64,000 nt of DNA from a virus, in the IMG/VR virus record IMGVR_UViG_3300023184_000025, positions 1-64,000 of that record; one strand, given 5' to 3'. The position numbers were made by a program, and so were the translations under genes. The notes under the pieces were generated by a model, which was not told the DNA's origin, did no database searches, and saw nothing but the letters and a program-made list of their open reading frames with translations. Positions 41,160 to 48,249 of this stretch are shown one piece after another. Each line of letters starts with the position of its first letter. The stretch's first letter is position 1.

Positions 41160-41708
41160 TTATAGGCGTTGGTTGCAAACGTCCCAGTCAATGATCTTCC
41201 AGATATTGTCTAGGTACTTTTCTTTATCACTTTGATAGTCCAGAGCCCAAACATGCTCCCACCAATCCACCAACACACAGATGTCTGTGCGTACTGCATG
41301 ATTGGCAATGGTCTTGATATCTCCCCCAGTGCTCAAGTAGACCCAACCAGATCCTTGAATCTTCATTGCAGTTTCCTTAAAAGCTTCTCGAAAATCTTCA
41401 TAGGTTTTAAACTTTTCTTCTATCAGCGCAAGCACAGCGCCACGAGGGCGGTTGGCACCTTTTGGAGCTCGAAGCTGAGGGAAAAACTTGTTGTGTAAAA
41501 AACTGCCAGCACGATTAAAATCCGCATTACCTTCTCCTGCGTTGTAACGCTTGGCGTAGCCTCGGGCCAGGTGTCCATAATGGTATTCTAAGCTTTCTTT
41601 ACTCAGCACTGGCTCAAGGTCTTTTTCGCCGTAAGGTAAAGGAGTAGTTTCCAGCTTGGCCGGACGGGTGCTGGCTTCCACAAGATTGATGTGATCACGT
41701 AATTCCAT
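41160..41708 (-). CDS. Fe/Mn superoxide dismutase with possible capsid-targeting N-terminus
   Basis: 182 residues. Metal ligands are in place: H43 (SLEYHYGHL), H72 (RAGSFLHNKFF), D148 and H152 (VLVDWWEHVWALDYQ). GSGWVYL is also conserved. The enzyme disproportionates superoxide. The first 20 residues are not part of a normal SOD; MELRDHINLVEAS resembles a T4 capsid-targeting peptide with Leu-Val-Glu followed by Ala, so it may be packaged in the head. A late-type GGTAAATA box ends five bases before the ATG, predicting a leaderless transcript. Confidence 0.85.
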   Translation of the reverse strand: MELRDHINLVEASTRPAKLETTPLPYGEKDLEPVLSKESLEYHYGHLARGYAKRYNAGEGNADFNRAGSFLHNKFFPQLRAPKGANRPRGAVLALIEEKFKTYEDFREAFKETAMKIQGSGWVYLSTGGDIKTIANHAVRTDICVLVDWWEHVWALDYQSDKEKYLDNIWKIIDWDVCNQRL

Positions 41709-41713
41709 ATATG

Positions 41714-41721
41714 TATTTACC
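41714..41721 (-). promoter_or_regulatory. Late-type box GGTAAATA for superoxide dismutase
   Basis: Ends five bases before the ATG; with T4 spacing the +1 is the A of the ATG. It overlaps the last codons of infA. Confidence 0.45.
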
Positions 41722-41935
41722 GGCGTCGAGTGATACGCCCACGTGTGAGATCATATGGACTAAACTCTACTTCTACTGTGTCGCCTAGTAGAATTTTAAT
41801 GTTATGTTGTCGCATTTTTCCTGAAATTACGCCTGTTACAGGCTGTTCCATGTGTGCAAGTTTTACTCTAAACATTGCATTGGGCAACACGTCGATCACT
41901 TGCCCATCTATTTTAAAACCTTCTTCTTTAGCCAC
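41717..41935 (-). CDS. infA: Translation initiation factor IF-1
   Basis: 72 residues from the GTG at 41935, exactly the length of E. coli IF-1. The protein starts [13 protein letters not shown] and continues with [28 protein letters not shown] and [10 protein letters not shown], matching the S1/OB-fold of IF-1 almost residue by residue. IF-1 binds the 30S A site and modulates start-codon selection. A TTG ten codons upstream is an alternative start. It follows the metallophosphoesterase gene and precedes sod; AAGGAA is 13 bases upstream. Confidence 0.92.
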   Translation of the reverse strand: MAKEEGFKIDGQVIDVLPNAMFRVKLAHMEQPVTGVISGKMRQHNIKILLGDTVEVEFSPYDLTRGRITRRR

Positions 41936-41973
41936 TTTTTGAAATATTTCCTTTTTAGTAAACAATTACTTAT

Positions 41974-42807
41974 TCAAATTTCCACCAGCATTGGTTTCCA
42001 ATGCTCAGCTCTATCTTCGTAGTCAATATATCCACGTGGGTTACACACAACTCTAGTAGACCCAATCATGTAGTCAAAATCTTCATGAGTATGCCCATGT
42101 GTCCACAGTTTAATCTGCGGATGATCCAGGATAAACTCATCTAGACTACTGCTATAGGCTCCATTCATGAGAGTCTGATCAGCGTATTTTTCATGTGTGC
42201 TCATGCGACTGGGTGCCATGTGTCCCACAACTACAAATTTTGTGTCATGTTTTTCTGCCACAACTGATCTAATGTAGCCCACACTTTTTTTGTGTGCCTG
42301 TGCCACGTGTGCAGGGCGCAAGGTAGTAAATCCAAGATCACTGTTGCGAATGATCTTAAAATCGTTCATCATGTCAGCTACAGCATGCAAGGTAAGAGGA
42401 TCTCCGTTGTTCATGTCAGTCCACAATGTGGCACCAATAAAGGTAACATCGTTGATGGTTTTGCAGTCGTTTTCCATAAAGTACACATTGGGAAACTTGG
42501 CACATTCTTCTCGTAGGTATTGTAGACCAATGGGCCACTTGCCATGATAGAATTCGTGGTTACCTGCAATGTAGACCACATGCGGAAACTGAAAACTGCA
42601 ACGCTTTAAGAAGTCACGAAACCGTTGTGCGGCCACTTGCCTGCTTCCCAGTGACACTAGTGGATTGATACTATCTTCGGGATGATCATGTAGATCCTGC
42701 GCTAACATGATGTCGCCACCGAGGATCAGAACTTCAGCATTGTGCTCATTCTTGATCATACAATCACCAAACTCAAGATGAATATCGCTGGTTACATAAA
42801 TTTTCAT
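41974..42807 (-). CDS. Calcineurin-like metallophosphoesterase
   Basis: 277 residues with all five family motifs: IYVTSDIHLEF, LILGGDIM, YIAGNHEFY, FVVVGHMAPS and LWTHGHTHEDFD. A two-metal phosphoesterase; the substrate may be nucleotides, cyclic nucleotides or nucleic acid ends. Its ATG overlaps the end of the small gene upstream. Single-domain enzymes like this are common in large phages. Confidence 0.85.
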   Translation of the reverse strand: MKIYVTSDIHLEFGDCMIKNEHNAEVLILGGDIMLAQDLHDHPEDSINPLVSLGSRQVAAQRFRDFLKRCSFQFPHVVYIAGNHEFYHGKWPIGLQYLREECAKFPNVYFMENDCKTINDVTFIGATLWTDMNNGDPLTLHAVADMMNDFKIIRNSDLGFTTLRPAHVAQAHKKSVGYIRSVVAEKHDTKFVVVGHMAPSRMSTHEKYADQTLMNGAYSSSLDEFILDHPQIKLWTHGHTHEDFDYMIGSTRVVCNPRGYIDYEDRAEHWKPMLVEI

Positions 42808-43043
42808 TTGAATGCCTTTAATTCAGCTGGCTTAACAATTATAATATTATGCACAGTATCTTTATATTTGATTGGTAAGTCCAAGTGTACGCTCACCCTG
42901 GGACCTTCAACCAGGTTAATCACAGTATCATTGCCAACTGTGCCAACAAAGGGAATTCGGTTCCATTTGCCCGTTACACGATCGCCAATAAACCAAGTTG
43001 GCTTATAAGCATTACGCTCAAAATAGTCAGTGAGATTGCCCAT
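42804..43043 (-). CDS. Small beta-rich hypothetical protein (79 aa)
   Basis: Contains KPTWFIGDRVTGKWNRIPFVG and GPRVSVHLDLP, a pattern of an SH3-like or KOW-like small barrel, but no family is certain. Starts inside the end of the 49-residue membrane protein gene and overlaps the phosphoesterase start (ATGA). Confidence 0.5.
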   Translation of the reverse strand: MGNLTDYFERNAYKPTWFIGDRVTGKWNRIPFVGTVGNDTVINLVEGPRVSVHLDLPIKYKDTVHNIIIVKPAELKAFK

Positions 43044-43176
43044 CGCCCCGCCATTGTTTTTTGGCTAGTTTAAATTCTTCAATTATTTTTAGAATTAACT
43101 TATAAAATAATGGACCAAATAATCCAAGAATAAATCCTGCCAAGAACAAATTTATTGCGTTAACTAATTCTGTCAT
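43027..43176 (-). CDS. Small membrane protein (49 aa)
   Basis: An ATG at 43176 opens a 49-codon frame: MTELVNAINLFLAGFILGLF continues into a second hydrophobic run and then a basic amphipathic helix (KIIEEFKLAKKQW). One transmembrane segment is predicted. It overlaps the ends of both neighbouring genes by about 17 bp. Function unknown. Confidence 0.5.
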   Translation of the reverse strand: MTELVNAINLFLAGFILGLFGPLFYKLILKIIEEFKLAKKQWRGDGQSH

Positions 43177-43432
43177 AATCAAAGTCCTTGCTGTGATGTT
43201 TTTTTAGTTCAAAATCCATGTGTAATTTGTCAATTGATTTTTCCAAAGTACATTTTACAATGCTCAGGTCATAGGTAGTATATGCACAATGTGTTGGAGT
43301 TTGATTAATAGATTCGATACATTCTCTAACTGTGAGTTCGATTAGTTTTTCTACATCCATAGTGCTCATCCAACGTCCACTGACATCTGTTCCTACTTTT
43401 TTAATTAATTTTTCTACAATTTCTTTGTTCAT
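43160..43432 (-). CDS. Small conserved phage protein (90 aa)
   Basis: MNKEIVEKLIKKVGTDVSGR and VEKLIELTVRECIESI resemble a family of short T4-like phage proteins; the 51165-51344 gene shares the ELIVREC motif. Helical, no catalytic signature. Its ATG follows directly the stop of the upstream gene. Confidence 0.55.
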   Translation of the reverse strand: MNKEIVEKLIKKVGTDVSGRWMSTMDVEKLIELTVRECIESINQTPTHCAYTTYDLSIVKCTLEKSIDKLHMDFELKKHHSKDFDYDRIS

Positions 43433-43825
43433 TTATCGTCTCATTGTTGAAATTGCAATGGCCTCCTCATCACTGAAGATGGGGACAGCATTGCTTTTAT
43501 GCATGGTACCAATGCCTTTGACTTTGGTACCAGTATATTGTGGCGACGCCTTGTACGTTGCAACACCAACTTCTCCTGTATTAAGAGAAGGAATATTAGA
43601 AGTAGACCTACCTGGGGGTGGGTCTAATTTATAAACCAAAGTCTCAGCTGACATAGCACGACGACGACGTCGTTCTTCCTGCTCAATACCTTGAGACTTC
43701 AACAGCTCTCGCCAGGACTCTTCAAGTTCGCGGGCACGTTGTGCTTCAGCGGCATTACGGAATTTGACCTTGCCACGCTTCTTGCCGTTGAGGCTCAAGC
43801 TAGGGTGATGTAAGTGCATGCTCAT
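43433..43825 (-). CDS. Basic hypothetical protein (130 aa)
   Basis: Start chosen at the ATG at 43825, which overlaps the upstream stop (ATGA). MSMHLHHPSLSLNGKKRGK is followed by a highly charged coiled-coil-like region (EAQRARELEESWREL, EEERRRRRAM) and a Ser/Pro/Gly-rich C-terminus. It may bind nucleic acid. A 40-codon extension upstream overlaps the preceding gene and is unlikely. Confidence 0.5.
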   Translation of the reverse strand: MSMHLHHPSLSLNGKKRGKVKFRNAAEAQRARELEESWRELLKSQGIEQEERRRRRAMSAETLVYKLDPPPGRSTSNIPSLNTGEVGVATYKASPQYTGTKVKGIGTMHKSNAVPIFSDEEAIAISTMRR

Positions 43826-44085
43826 TTTTTTATTCCTAATACAAATGCAGTGGCAATACCGCCTGACAAAAAACGAAAGCCTTGTTTGCAGGGCCAGTAG
43901 TGTCGCCCTGCTTGGTAACCATGTTGTGCTAGCCACCGGATCCAACGTTCTCGACGGGCGGACAGTTCGTTGCGAGCTTCAAGGAAGTCGCCTATTTTGT
44001 GCCGGCCTTCAAGTATGTCCATGAGATCCTGTACCCATGGACCAGTGTCCACAACAACATTACAGTGAGAATGTACAAGTTTCAT
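43822..44085 (-). CDS. Small hypothetical protein, predicted leaderless
   Basis: 87 residues beginning MKLVHSHCNVVVDTGPWVQD, then an Arg-rich helix and an aromatic segment (GRHYWPCKQGFRFL). The sigma-70 promoter at 44092-44120 predicts +1 on the A of this ATG, so the mRNA would have no leader. The next internal ATG would remove a quarter of the protein. Function unknown. Confidence 0.55.
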   Translation of the reverse strand: MKLVHSHCNVVVDTGPWVQDLMDILEGRHKIGDFLEARNELSARRERWIRWLAQHGYQAGRHYWPCKQGFRFLSGGIATAFVLGIKK

Positions 44086-44091
44086 GCTAGT

Positions 44092-44120
44092 ATTATAGCA
44101 CGAGTAAAATTACTGGTCAA
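44092..44120 (-). promoter_or_regulatory. Sigma-70 promoter, TTGACC-17-TATAAT
   Basis: -35 at 44115-44120, -10 at 44092-44097. +1 is expected at 44085, the A of the ATG of the 43822-44085 gene. The -35 lies inside the end of nadE. Confidence 0.75.
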
Positions 44121-44904
44121 CTGGTATTTTACAAACCGGAATTGGTTCCATTTTGTGCAAATTTCGGGCACGTATAGCACGGTATGCTTTGAGCTTTTTC
44201 TTTTCTTGTGTATTATCAACACCTGAATTGGTTTCTGCCTGTGTCATAGCCAACTCTAATTCCGGATAAGTCATGCCCAATTGATCTTCATCTGTGCGGC
44301 CATCTGTCCATAATCCGTCTGTGGGTGCCGCATCAATAATTTCCTGAGGCAAACCAAATTCACGACCCATGTCCCACACCGCAGTTTTCATGCAGTCACC
44401 AATTGGGCTGATATCCACTCCACCATCGCCGTATTTGGTAAAGAATCCCACACCAAAGTCTTCTACACGATTACCTGTGCCCACTACAATACCACCATGG
44501 CTTTGTGCAATTTGGTACAAGGTCATCATGCGCAGTCTAGCACGTGAGTTGGCAAATGCAAGATTAACCCTTTGTTCATCTACATTTTCTCTACAGTAGG
44601 GTATGAGATTTTTTTCAAATGAATCAAAAACTTTGGTCAAGTCCATGCTCATGTGTGTGACTGTTTCCTTGTGGCGTTCCAGCAACCAATCTGCCTGCAT
44701 TGAGCTACAATTATCTAGTTTCTTGTTTTGCCTAATTGGCATTTGTACCACAATGGTTCGGAGTCCGGTGTTGGCACAAAGTGCGCTGACAACTGAGCTG
44801 TCAATGCCTCCTGAAATACCAACAACTAAAGTATCAACTTTGGCACTACGAGCGTAGTCTTTGATCCACTTGGTAATGTGTTTAATGCGTTGCTTGGGTG
44901 TCAT
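44110..44904 (-). CDS. nadE: NAD+ synthetase
   Basis: 264 residues from the ATG at 44904, which overlaps the upstream stop (ATGA). The PP-loop VVGISGGIDSSVVSALC (residues 29-45) and downstream ARLRMMTLYQIAQ, VVGTGNRVEDFGVGFFTKYGDGGVD-type and SPIGDCMKT segments are those of NadE. It makes NAD from nicotinate adenine dinucleotide, ATP and ammonia; the glutaminase domain is absent, as in the ammonia-dependent form. Phages that encode NAD synthesis can rebuild NAD used in infection or depleted by host defences. Confidence 0.9.
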   Translation of the reverse strand: MTPKQRIKHITKWIKDYARSAKVDTLVVGISGGIDSSVVSALCANTGLRTIVVQMPIRQNKKLDNCSSMQADWLLERHKETVTHMSMDLTKVFDSFEKNLIPYCRENVDEQRVNLAFANSRARLRMMTLYQIAQSHGGIVVGTGNRVEDFGVGFFTKYGDGGVDISPIGDCMKTAVWDMGREFGLPQEIIDAAPTDGLWTDGRTDEDQLGMTYPELELAMTQAETNSGVDNTQEKKKLKAYRAIRARNLHKMEPIPVCKIPVDQ

Positions 44905-45458
44905 TCGATCTCCGGTGGTGGCATGCTCTTGAGTGTATCCCACATTTTGGTTTTTTCTTTAAACTCAGCTTCAAGTTTTCTATACTGGTCGCCTACTTCA
45001 CGTAGTTGGTCCCATTCAGCTTCTAATTCAGGATTGGGTTGAAGTAAATTAAGACGGTCTTGAATTACTTTTAGTGTGTCACAGAGACTGACTCCGTTGA
45101 TTTTGATATCAGCGTTTTCACCCTTGACATCAATAACACCACTGCCTTGATTGGAGTTAATATTCACAGCAGATGGCTGTTGAGTGGTATTGATATTACT
45201 CCAGTTAAATCCTGGTCCAGAGCCGCTGGTTGTTATTGGCCCAATTGTATATACTGGACTTCCACCTGTTATTGTCATTGATCCGTATCCTGACCCCAGT
45301 GTGATTGTATCCACAGTAGCAGAGGACGCCATGGTATTTTGATCAAGCCACGAATTGTCAACTGTTGAATCTGTCAGATCTAAACTTAGTGTATCATGTA
45401 TAGAGGACATACTATTAAACAAATCTAATTGTTCTGTATAATCTTTTTTAATTCCCAT
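44901..45458 (-). CDS. Hypothetical protein with coiled-coil tail
   Basis: 185 residues from the ATG at 45458. The N-terminal two thirds are Ser/Thr/Gly-rich beta-type sequence (SGYGSMTITGGSPVYTIG), followed by NADIKINGVSLCDTLKVIQ, a pattern seen in T4-like phage proteins, and a C-terminal coiled coil (EWDQLREVGDQYRKLEAEF). Overlaps nadE by 4 bp and the 57-residue gene upstream by about 30 bp. Function unknown. Confidence 0.5.
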   Translation of the reverse strand: MGIKKDYTEQLDLFNSMSSIHDTLSLDLTDSTVDNSWLDQNTMASSATVDTITLGSGYGSMTITGGSPVYTIGPITTSGSGPGFNWSNINTTQQPSAVNINSNQGSGVIDVKGENADIKINGVSLCDTLKVIQDRLNLLQPNPELEAEWDQLREVGDQYRKLEAEFKEKTKMWDTLKSMPPPEIE

Positions 45459-45599
45459 GATCCATCCTTTAAGTCTGTCCAATTAAGTACATCACCTTCT
45501 TGCCAACCGGCAGCTTCTAACAATTCCTCAGGGAACTTAAGAATAGCATCACCGGTTTCTGGGTCTTCTTCAACTGTGAGAGTCCAGGACTGAGTCATT
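45426..45599 (-). CDS. AbrB/MazE-like small protein (57 aa)
   Basis: The ATG at 45599 opens MTQSWTLTVEEDPETGDAIL, followed by KFPEELLEAAGWQEGDVLNW and SWELKK. This is the swapped-hairpin pattern of AbrB/SpoVT/MazE DNA-binding or antitoxin proteins (a short beta strand, LPxxLLxxxGWxxGDxLxW, a final strand). No partner toxin is visible. It follows a histone-H1-like gene with almost no gap. Confidence 0.6.
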
Positions 45600-45785
45600 T
45601 TATTTTGTTGCCAAAGCTTCTTTTTCTGCTGTGATTTCTTTACGGCGCTCTTTGATGCCTTTGCTCATTTCTTGCAAGGCCTTGCGAGCACGGGCGGCGG
45701 CTGCCTTAACACCCTTTTGGGTAAACTTCTCATTTTCTGCCAGGTAGCTTTCGTAAGCGGCTACGATTTGTTCATGTTGTGTCAT
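45600..45785 (-). CDS. Small basic helical protein (61 aa)
   Basis: MTQHEQIVAAYESYLAENEK is followed by KGVKAAAARARKALQEM and Lys/Arg-rich helix. Similar short phage proteins are sometimes labelled histone-like because of their Ala/Lys composition. It may bind DNA. Promoter with -10 TAAAAT at 45812-45840 and TAAGGAG ribosome-binding site upstream. Confidence 0.6.
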   Translation of the reverse strand: MTQHEQIVAAYESYLAENEKFTQKGVKAAAARARKALQEMSKGIKERRKEITAEKEALATK

Positions 45786-45811
45786 TGTAATCTCCTTAAG
45801 TTGACTTTAGT

Positions 45812-45840
45812 ATTTTATGATTAAATGCCACCAATGTCAA
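45812..45840 (-). promoter_or_regulatory. Sigma-70 promoter, TTGACA-17-TAAAAT
   Basis: -35 TTGACA at 45835-45840, -10 TAAAAT at 45812-45817, spacer 17. Leads the operon from the basic helical protein to nadE. Confidence 0.65.
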
Positions 45841-45855
45841 TAGTTTTTGGCACTC

Positions 45856-46092
45856 TTAGTCTATATGTCTTTTGTTCCAGCAATCCCAGATTGTGACATT
45901 GTCCCAATCATGAGACCAATTAAGATGGAATACAGATAATCCTCTTTGCTCAAATATTTTCATACGATTGTTTTCTATGGAGACCTGAACATTTGAATCT
46001 TTGGCCCATTGTTTGAGCAGTTGCTCTGCATTCTTATCTCGCAGAATAACTATGTACAGAGCTTCTTGAGCTCTGAAATTACTTATACTCAT
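45856..46092 (-). CDS. Small hypothetical protein (78 aa)
   Basis: MSISNFRAQEALYIVILRDK with a compact alpha/beta pattern and Trp-rich C-terminus (NWSHDWDNVTIWDCW). It follows the 46094-46348 gene with one base between. No family recognised. Confidence 0.5.
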   Translation of the reverse strand: MSISNFRAQEALYIVILRDKNAEQLLKQWAKDSNVQVSIENNRMKIFEQRGLSVFHLNWSHDWDNVTIWDCWNKRHID

Positions 46093-46093
46093 T

Positions 46094-46348
46094 TTAATGT
46101 ATGGTTGTACCGATTGGTATTGTTATATCGTTCAACAGAGATTGATCAGTTTCGTGAATCAACTCTTCAAACGCATGGTTAAGTTCTATGTAGTCTTCAT
46201 CATATTTACTAGCAGACTTAGAATCCATTCCTAAAAGACGCATTATGTTTCCCATGCGTATTTTTTTATAACCATATGAGTGCATTACTTTGCATAAATC
46301 AAGAAGTAATAATTTTATTGTGTCCTCAGAGACTTTGTCATCTAGCAT
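46094..46348 (-). CDS. Small helical hypothetical protein (84 aa)
   Basis: MLDDKVSEDTIKLLLLDLCK; helical throughout with GYKKIRMGNIMRLLGMDSKSASKYDE, which could be a small DNA-binding helix bundle. T4-like phages carry many such genes; function unknown. Confidence 0.5.
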   Translation of the reverse strand: MLDDKVSEDTIKLLLLDLCKVMHSYGYKKIRMGNIMRLLGMDSKSASKYDEDYIELNHAFEELIHETDQSLLNDITIPIGTTIH

Positions 46349-46424
46349 ATTTTTAATTATGATTGAAACAAAGATATGGCGTTTTTGGCACTCTAATAAT
46401 TTATGGTTTAAGATTAAGAGGCCA

Positions 46425-46449
46425 TAAAAAAGCGGCCTCTAGGGCCGCT
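46425..46449 (-). terminator. Intrinsic terminator after the 46470-46829 gene
   Basis: Minus strand: AGCGGCC, five-base loop, GGCCGCT, then five Ts. Placed 20 bp after the stop codon. The 120 bp between 46349 and 46469 contain nothing else that I recognise. Confidence 0.85.
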
Positions 46450-46469
46450 TGTTAATACAAGCATTGCGC

Positions 46470-46829
46470 TTATACTTGGGCTTCAGGAGCCTTTGCTTCT
46501 GTTTTTGCAACAGGAGCCTTGGTTGCCACAGTCTTTGCAGACTTTGCAGTTACCTTGATCTCGCCTTTCTTGGCAAGCTTGGTCTTCTCAGACAGCTTGT
46601 TAGCTACAGCATAGCTGGCATCACCAGTATAGCCTTGCGTGTCTTGCAAGAACTGCAGAGCTTGCAGTTTTGTCATGGGCAAGGGCAGTTCCATCAAATT
46701 GATGTTAGTGCATCCTGCCTTGTTGAGGATCTTGATGCGAGCGACCAAGTCGTTAGCAAAGCGAGCCTTTGTGGTACCGTCTGCGTTAGTTGCGGTACCT
46801 GCTACTGTAAAAAGTTTAGATTCTGACAT
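46470..46829 (-). CDS. Hypothetical early protein with Ala/Lys-rich tail (119 aa)
   Basis: MSESKLFTVAGTATNADGTTK is followed by a compact helical domain (RFANDLVARIKILNKAG, MTKLQALQFLQDTQGY) and a tail of AKSAKTVATKAPVAKTEAKA type, probably disordered and DNA- or RNA-contacting. It has its own strong promoter, a 5'-end hairpin and a terminator, so it is a high-level single-gene unit. Function unknown. Confidence 0.65.
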   Translation of the reverse strand: MSESKLFTVAGTATNADGTTKARFANDLVARIKILNKAGCTNINLMELPLPMTKLQALQFLQDTQGYTGDASYAVANKLSEKTKLAKKGEIKVTAKSAKTVATKAPVAKTEAKAPEAQV

Positions 46830-47007
46830 TGTGTTGCCTTTCGGAGTTGCCTGTTAAGTTAAAGTTTGTATGCTGTTTTATCAGCATATCATTAGTATAG
46901 CAAAAAAGGGTTTTTGTGTCAACCTTTTCTGCTACATTTGAGCAAGTAAATGTGTTGTTTTTTTGCAACACATTTACCCGCTCAAAACTGGTTAATTTTT
47001 TGTCCAT
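46816..47007 (-). CDS. Possible leaderless 63-aa ORF (doubtful)
   Basis: The ATG at 47007 lies exactly where the promoter at 47014-47042 would start transcription. The frame runs MDKKLTSFERVNVLQKNNTF and on through the downstream promoter and hairpin into the start of the next gene. Its path through regulatory DNA makes a functional protein doubtful; it may be a leader peptide or chance. Confidence 0.25.
   Translation of the reverse strand: MDKKLTSFERVNVLQKNNTFTCSNVAEKVDTKTLFCYTNDMLIKQHTNFNLTGNSERQHNVRI
46869..46888 (-). promoter_or_regulatory. 5'-terminal stem-loop of the 46470-46829 mRNA
   Basis: TATGCTG pairs with CAGCATA around ATAAAA. The promoter at 46894-46922 predicts +1 near 46887, so the message would begin at the base of this hairpin, as T4 and other phage mRNAs protected from 5'-end decay. 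Confidence 0.55.
46894..46922 (-). promoter_or_regulatory. Sigma-70 promoter, TTGACA-17-TATACT
   Basis: -35 at 46917-46922, -10 at 46894-46899, spacer 17. Proximal promoter of the 46470-46829 gene. Confidence 0.75.
46946..46977. repeat. 12-bp stem hairpin between tandem promoters
   Basis: GTAAATGTGTTG pairs perfectly with CAACACATTTAC around an eight-base T-rich loop. No T tract follows on the minus strand, so it is more like an RNA structure or protein-binding palindrome than a terminator. Confidence 0.6.
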
Positions 47008-47013
47008 GTATGT

Positions 47014-47042
47014 ATTATAGCACGAATCAATTAATTGGTCAA
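47014..47042 (-). promoter_or_regulatory. Sigma-70 promoter, TTGACC-17-TATAAT
   Basis: -35 at 47037-47042, -10 at 47014-47019, spacer 17. Distal of two tandem promoters upstream of the 46470-46829 gene. Confidence 0.75.
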
Positions 47043-47047
47043 CCATT

Positions 47048-47467
47048 TTATTGGTAGTCTTTGTCCAATTTGACATTGGTTAAACCTGCAATGGTTTGGA
47101 AACGATCCCAGGCATCCTGGGCCGCAGGGTTACGGGTTAGTTCACTGCTGGGAAGTACTGCTTCTAACCAAATCTCTGGGCGACGGCTTGGATGCGCACC
47201 AAACTTGCGAGGTTGGTGTAACTTGCCTTGTTCCCAAAGTTCAATGCTAACACTACGAAATTTAGCTTCATCTTCGTCTGAATAGTGCGCCCATTCAGGA
47301 TTGCTCCACCCACTTCTCAAATGGTATCCTGACCAAATACCTGTCCATTGTTCATCATCATGAGGATCAAAATCCGTGCGACTGATGATAATCAAAACGT
47401 CGTTGATGTCTACTCGACCGTCTACAATATCTCGAACACAACGACTATAACTAAGTCCAATTTTCAT
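47048..47467 (-). CDS. Conserved early hypothetical protein (139 aa)
   Basis: MKIGLSYSRCVRDIVDGRVD, then VLIIISRTDFDPHDDEQWTG and EIWLEAVLPSSELTRNPAAQ. I associate this type with large T4-like phages. It has an alpha/beta composition and no known motif. It is the last gene of a co-directional run that starts at 49645. Confidence 0.55.
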   Translation of the reverse strand: MKIGLSYSRCVRDIVDGRVDINDVLIIISRTDFDPHDDEQWTGIWSGYHLRSGWSNPEWAHYSDEDEAKFRSVSIELWEQGKLHQPRKFGAHPSRRPEIWLEAVLPSSELTRNPAAQDAWDRFQTIAGLTNVKLDKDYQ

Positions 47468-47473
47468 AATATG

Positions 47474-47896
47474 TTACCAACTAGAATTATAAAATACTTT
47501 GAGTCCCATGAACAACTCAGCTCGAGCGTTCCGTATAAATTCAAGATCAAGATCTTGATAGTGGTCATCTGCGTCGTTGCCAAAAAAGAATCCTGATGTA
47601 CCCGGTAATGTACCTGCAATGACATCAAGCTCAAGTCGTTCTAAATCATCATAAGTTAACTCAAGTTCAATACCATTAAAGGTGTTGCCATCCTGATTGC
47701 CACCGTTGCGTTGATTCCATAACTGTTCCATCCAACCATGCAGGTTAGGGTGCTTGCGCCAGTAGGCAAGTTCACGTGGTTTAGATACCACCTTGTTGAC
47801 AAAATCCCTAGAATCTTGGTCAAATTCGGCACCCTCGTAAAACTCACTTTGTTGGCCAGCCCTTGCGGCCACGTATGCGTACATATCAAGTCCCAT
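47474..47896 (-). CDS. MGLDMY-type conserved hypothetical protein
   Basis: 140 residues beginning MGLDMYAYVAAR and containing ELAYWRKHPNLHGWM, LTYDDLERLEL and GTSGFFFGN. This pattern is shared by a widespread family of phage and bacterial proteins of unknown function. Six bases separate it from the next gene. No enzymatic residue set is known to me. Confidence 0.65.
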   Translation of the reverse strand: MGLDMYAYVAARAGQQSEFYEGAEFDQDSRDFVNKVVSKPRELAYWRKHPNLHGWMEQLWNQRNGGNQDGNTFNGIELELTYDDLERLELDVIAGTLPGTSGFFFGNDADDHYQDLDLEFIRNARAELFMGLKVFYNSSW

Positions 47897-47907
47897 GCTG
47901 GTGCTCC

Positions 47908-48249
47908 TTATCTAATTGCAATTGCATTTTCGTCACGTCGATTGCTGTAATAACGATGACCGATTCTGCGAATGGTATCTGCGGCCATCTGCGGATCAGC
48001 ATCAAACATATCCTGAACGTCATCTTTGGTAATGCCTTCTTGAGCATTAAAAATATAAATTTCGTAGTGTCGTTGACTATTATAACGTGCTCTGAGTTCA
48101 AGGTGCATTAGATTGGGAATCCTTACAGTATCGGGTTCACCTTTTAGTGCGGCCCAAACTTTAGCGCCTTGTGTTTCCGTAATGTCAATCAAAGTTTCAA
48201 GACCATAACAGTCCCACATGGCTAGAAATTGATGATCTTTGGGATTCAT
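47908..48249 (-). CDS. Hypothetical early protein (113 aa)
   Basis: MNPKDHQFLAMWDCYGLETL opens an alpha/beta protein with HLELRARYNSQRHYEIYIF. Overlaps the upstream gene by 4 bp, part of the run from 49645. No family recognised. Confidence 0.55.
   Translation of the reverse strand: MNPKDHQFLAMWDCYGLETLIDITETQGAKVWAALKGEPDTVRIPNLMHLELRARYNSQRHYEIYIFNAQEGITKDDVQDMFDADPQMAADTIRRIGHRYYSNRRDENAIAIR

Noticed and set aside
43433-43945. 170-codon form of the basic protein
   Set aside because: The first 40 codons overlap a conserved small gene; the ATG at 43825 forms an ATGA junction.
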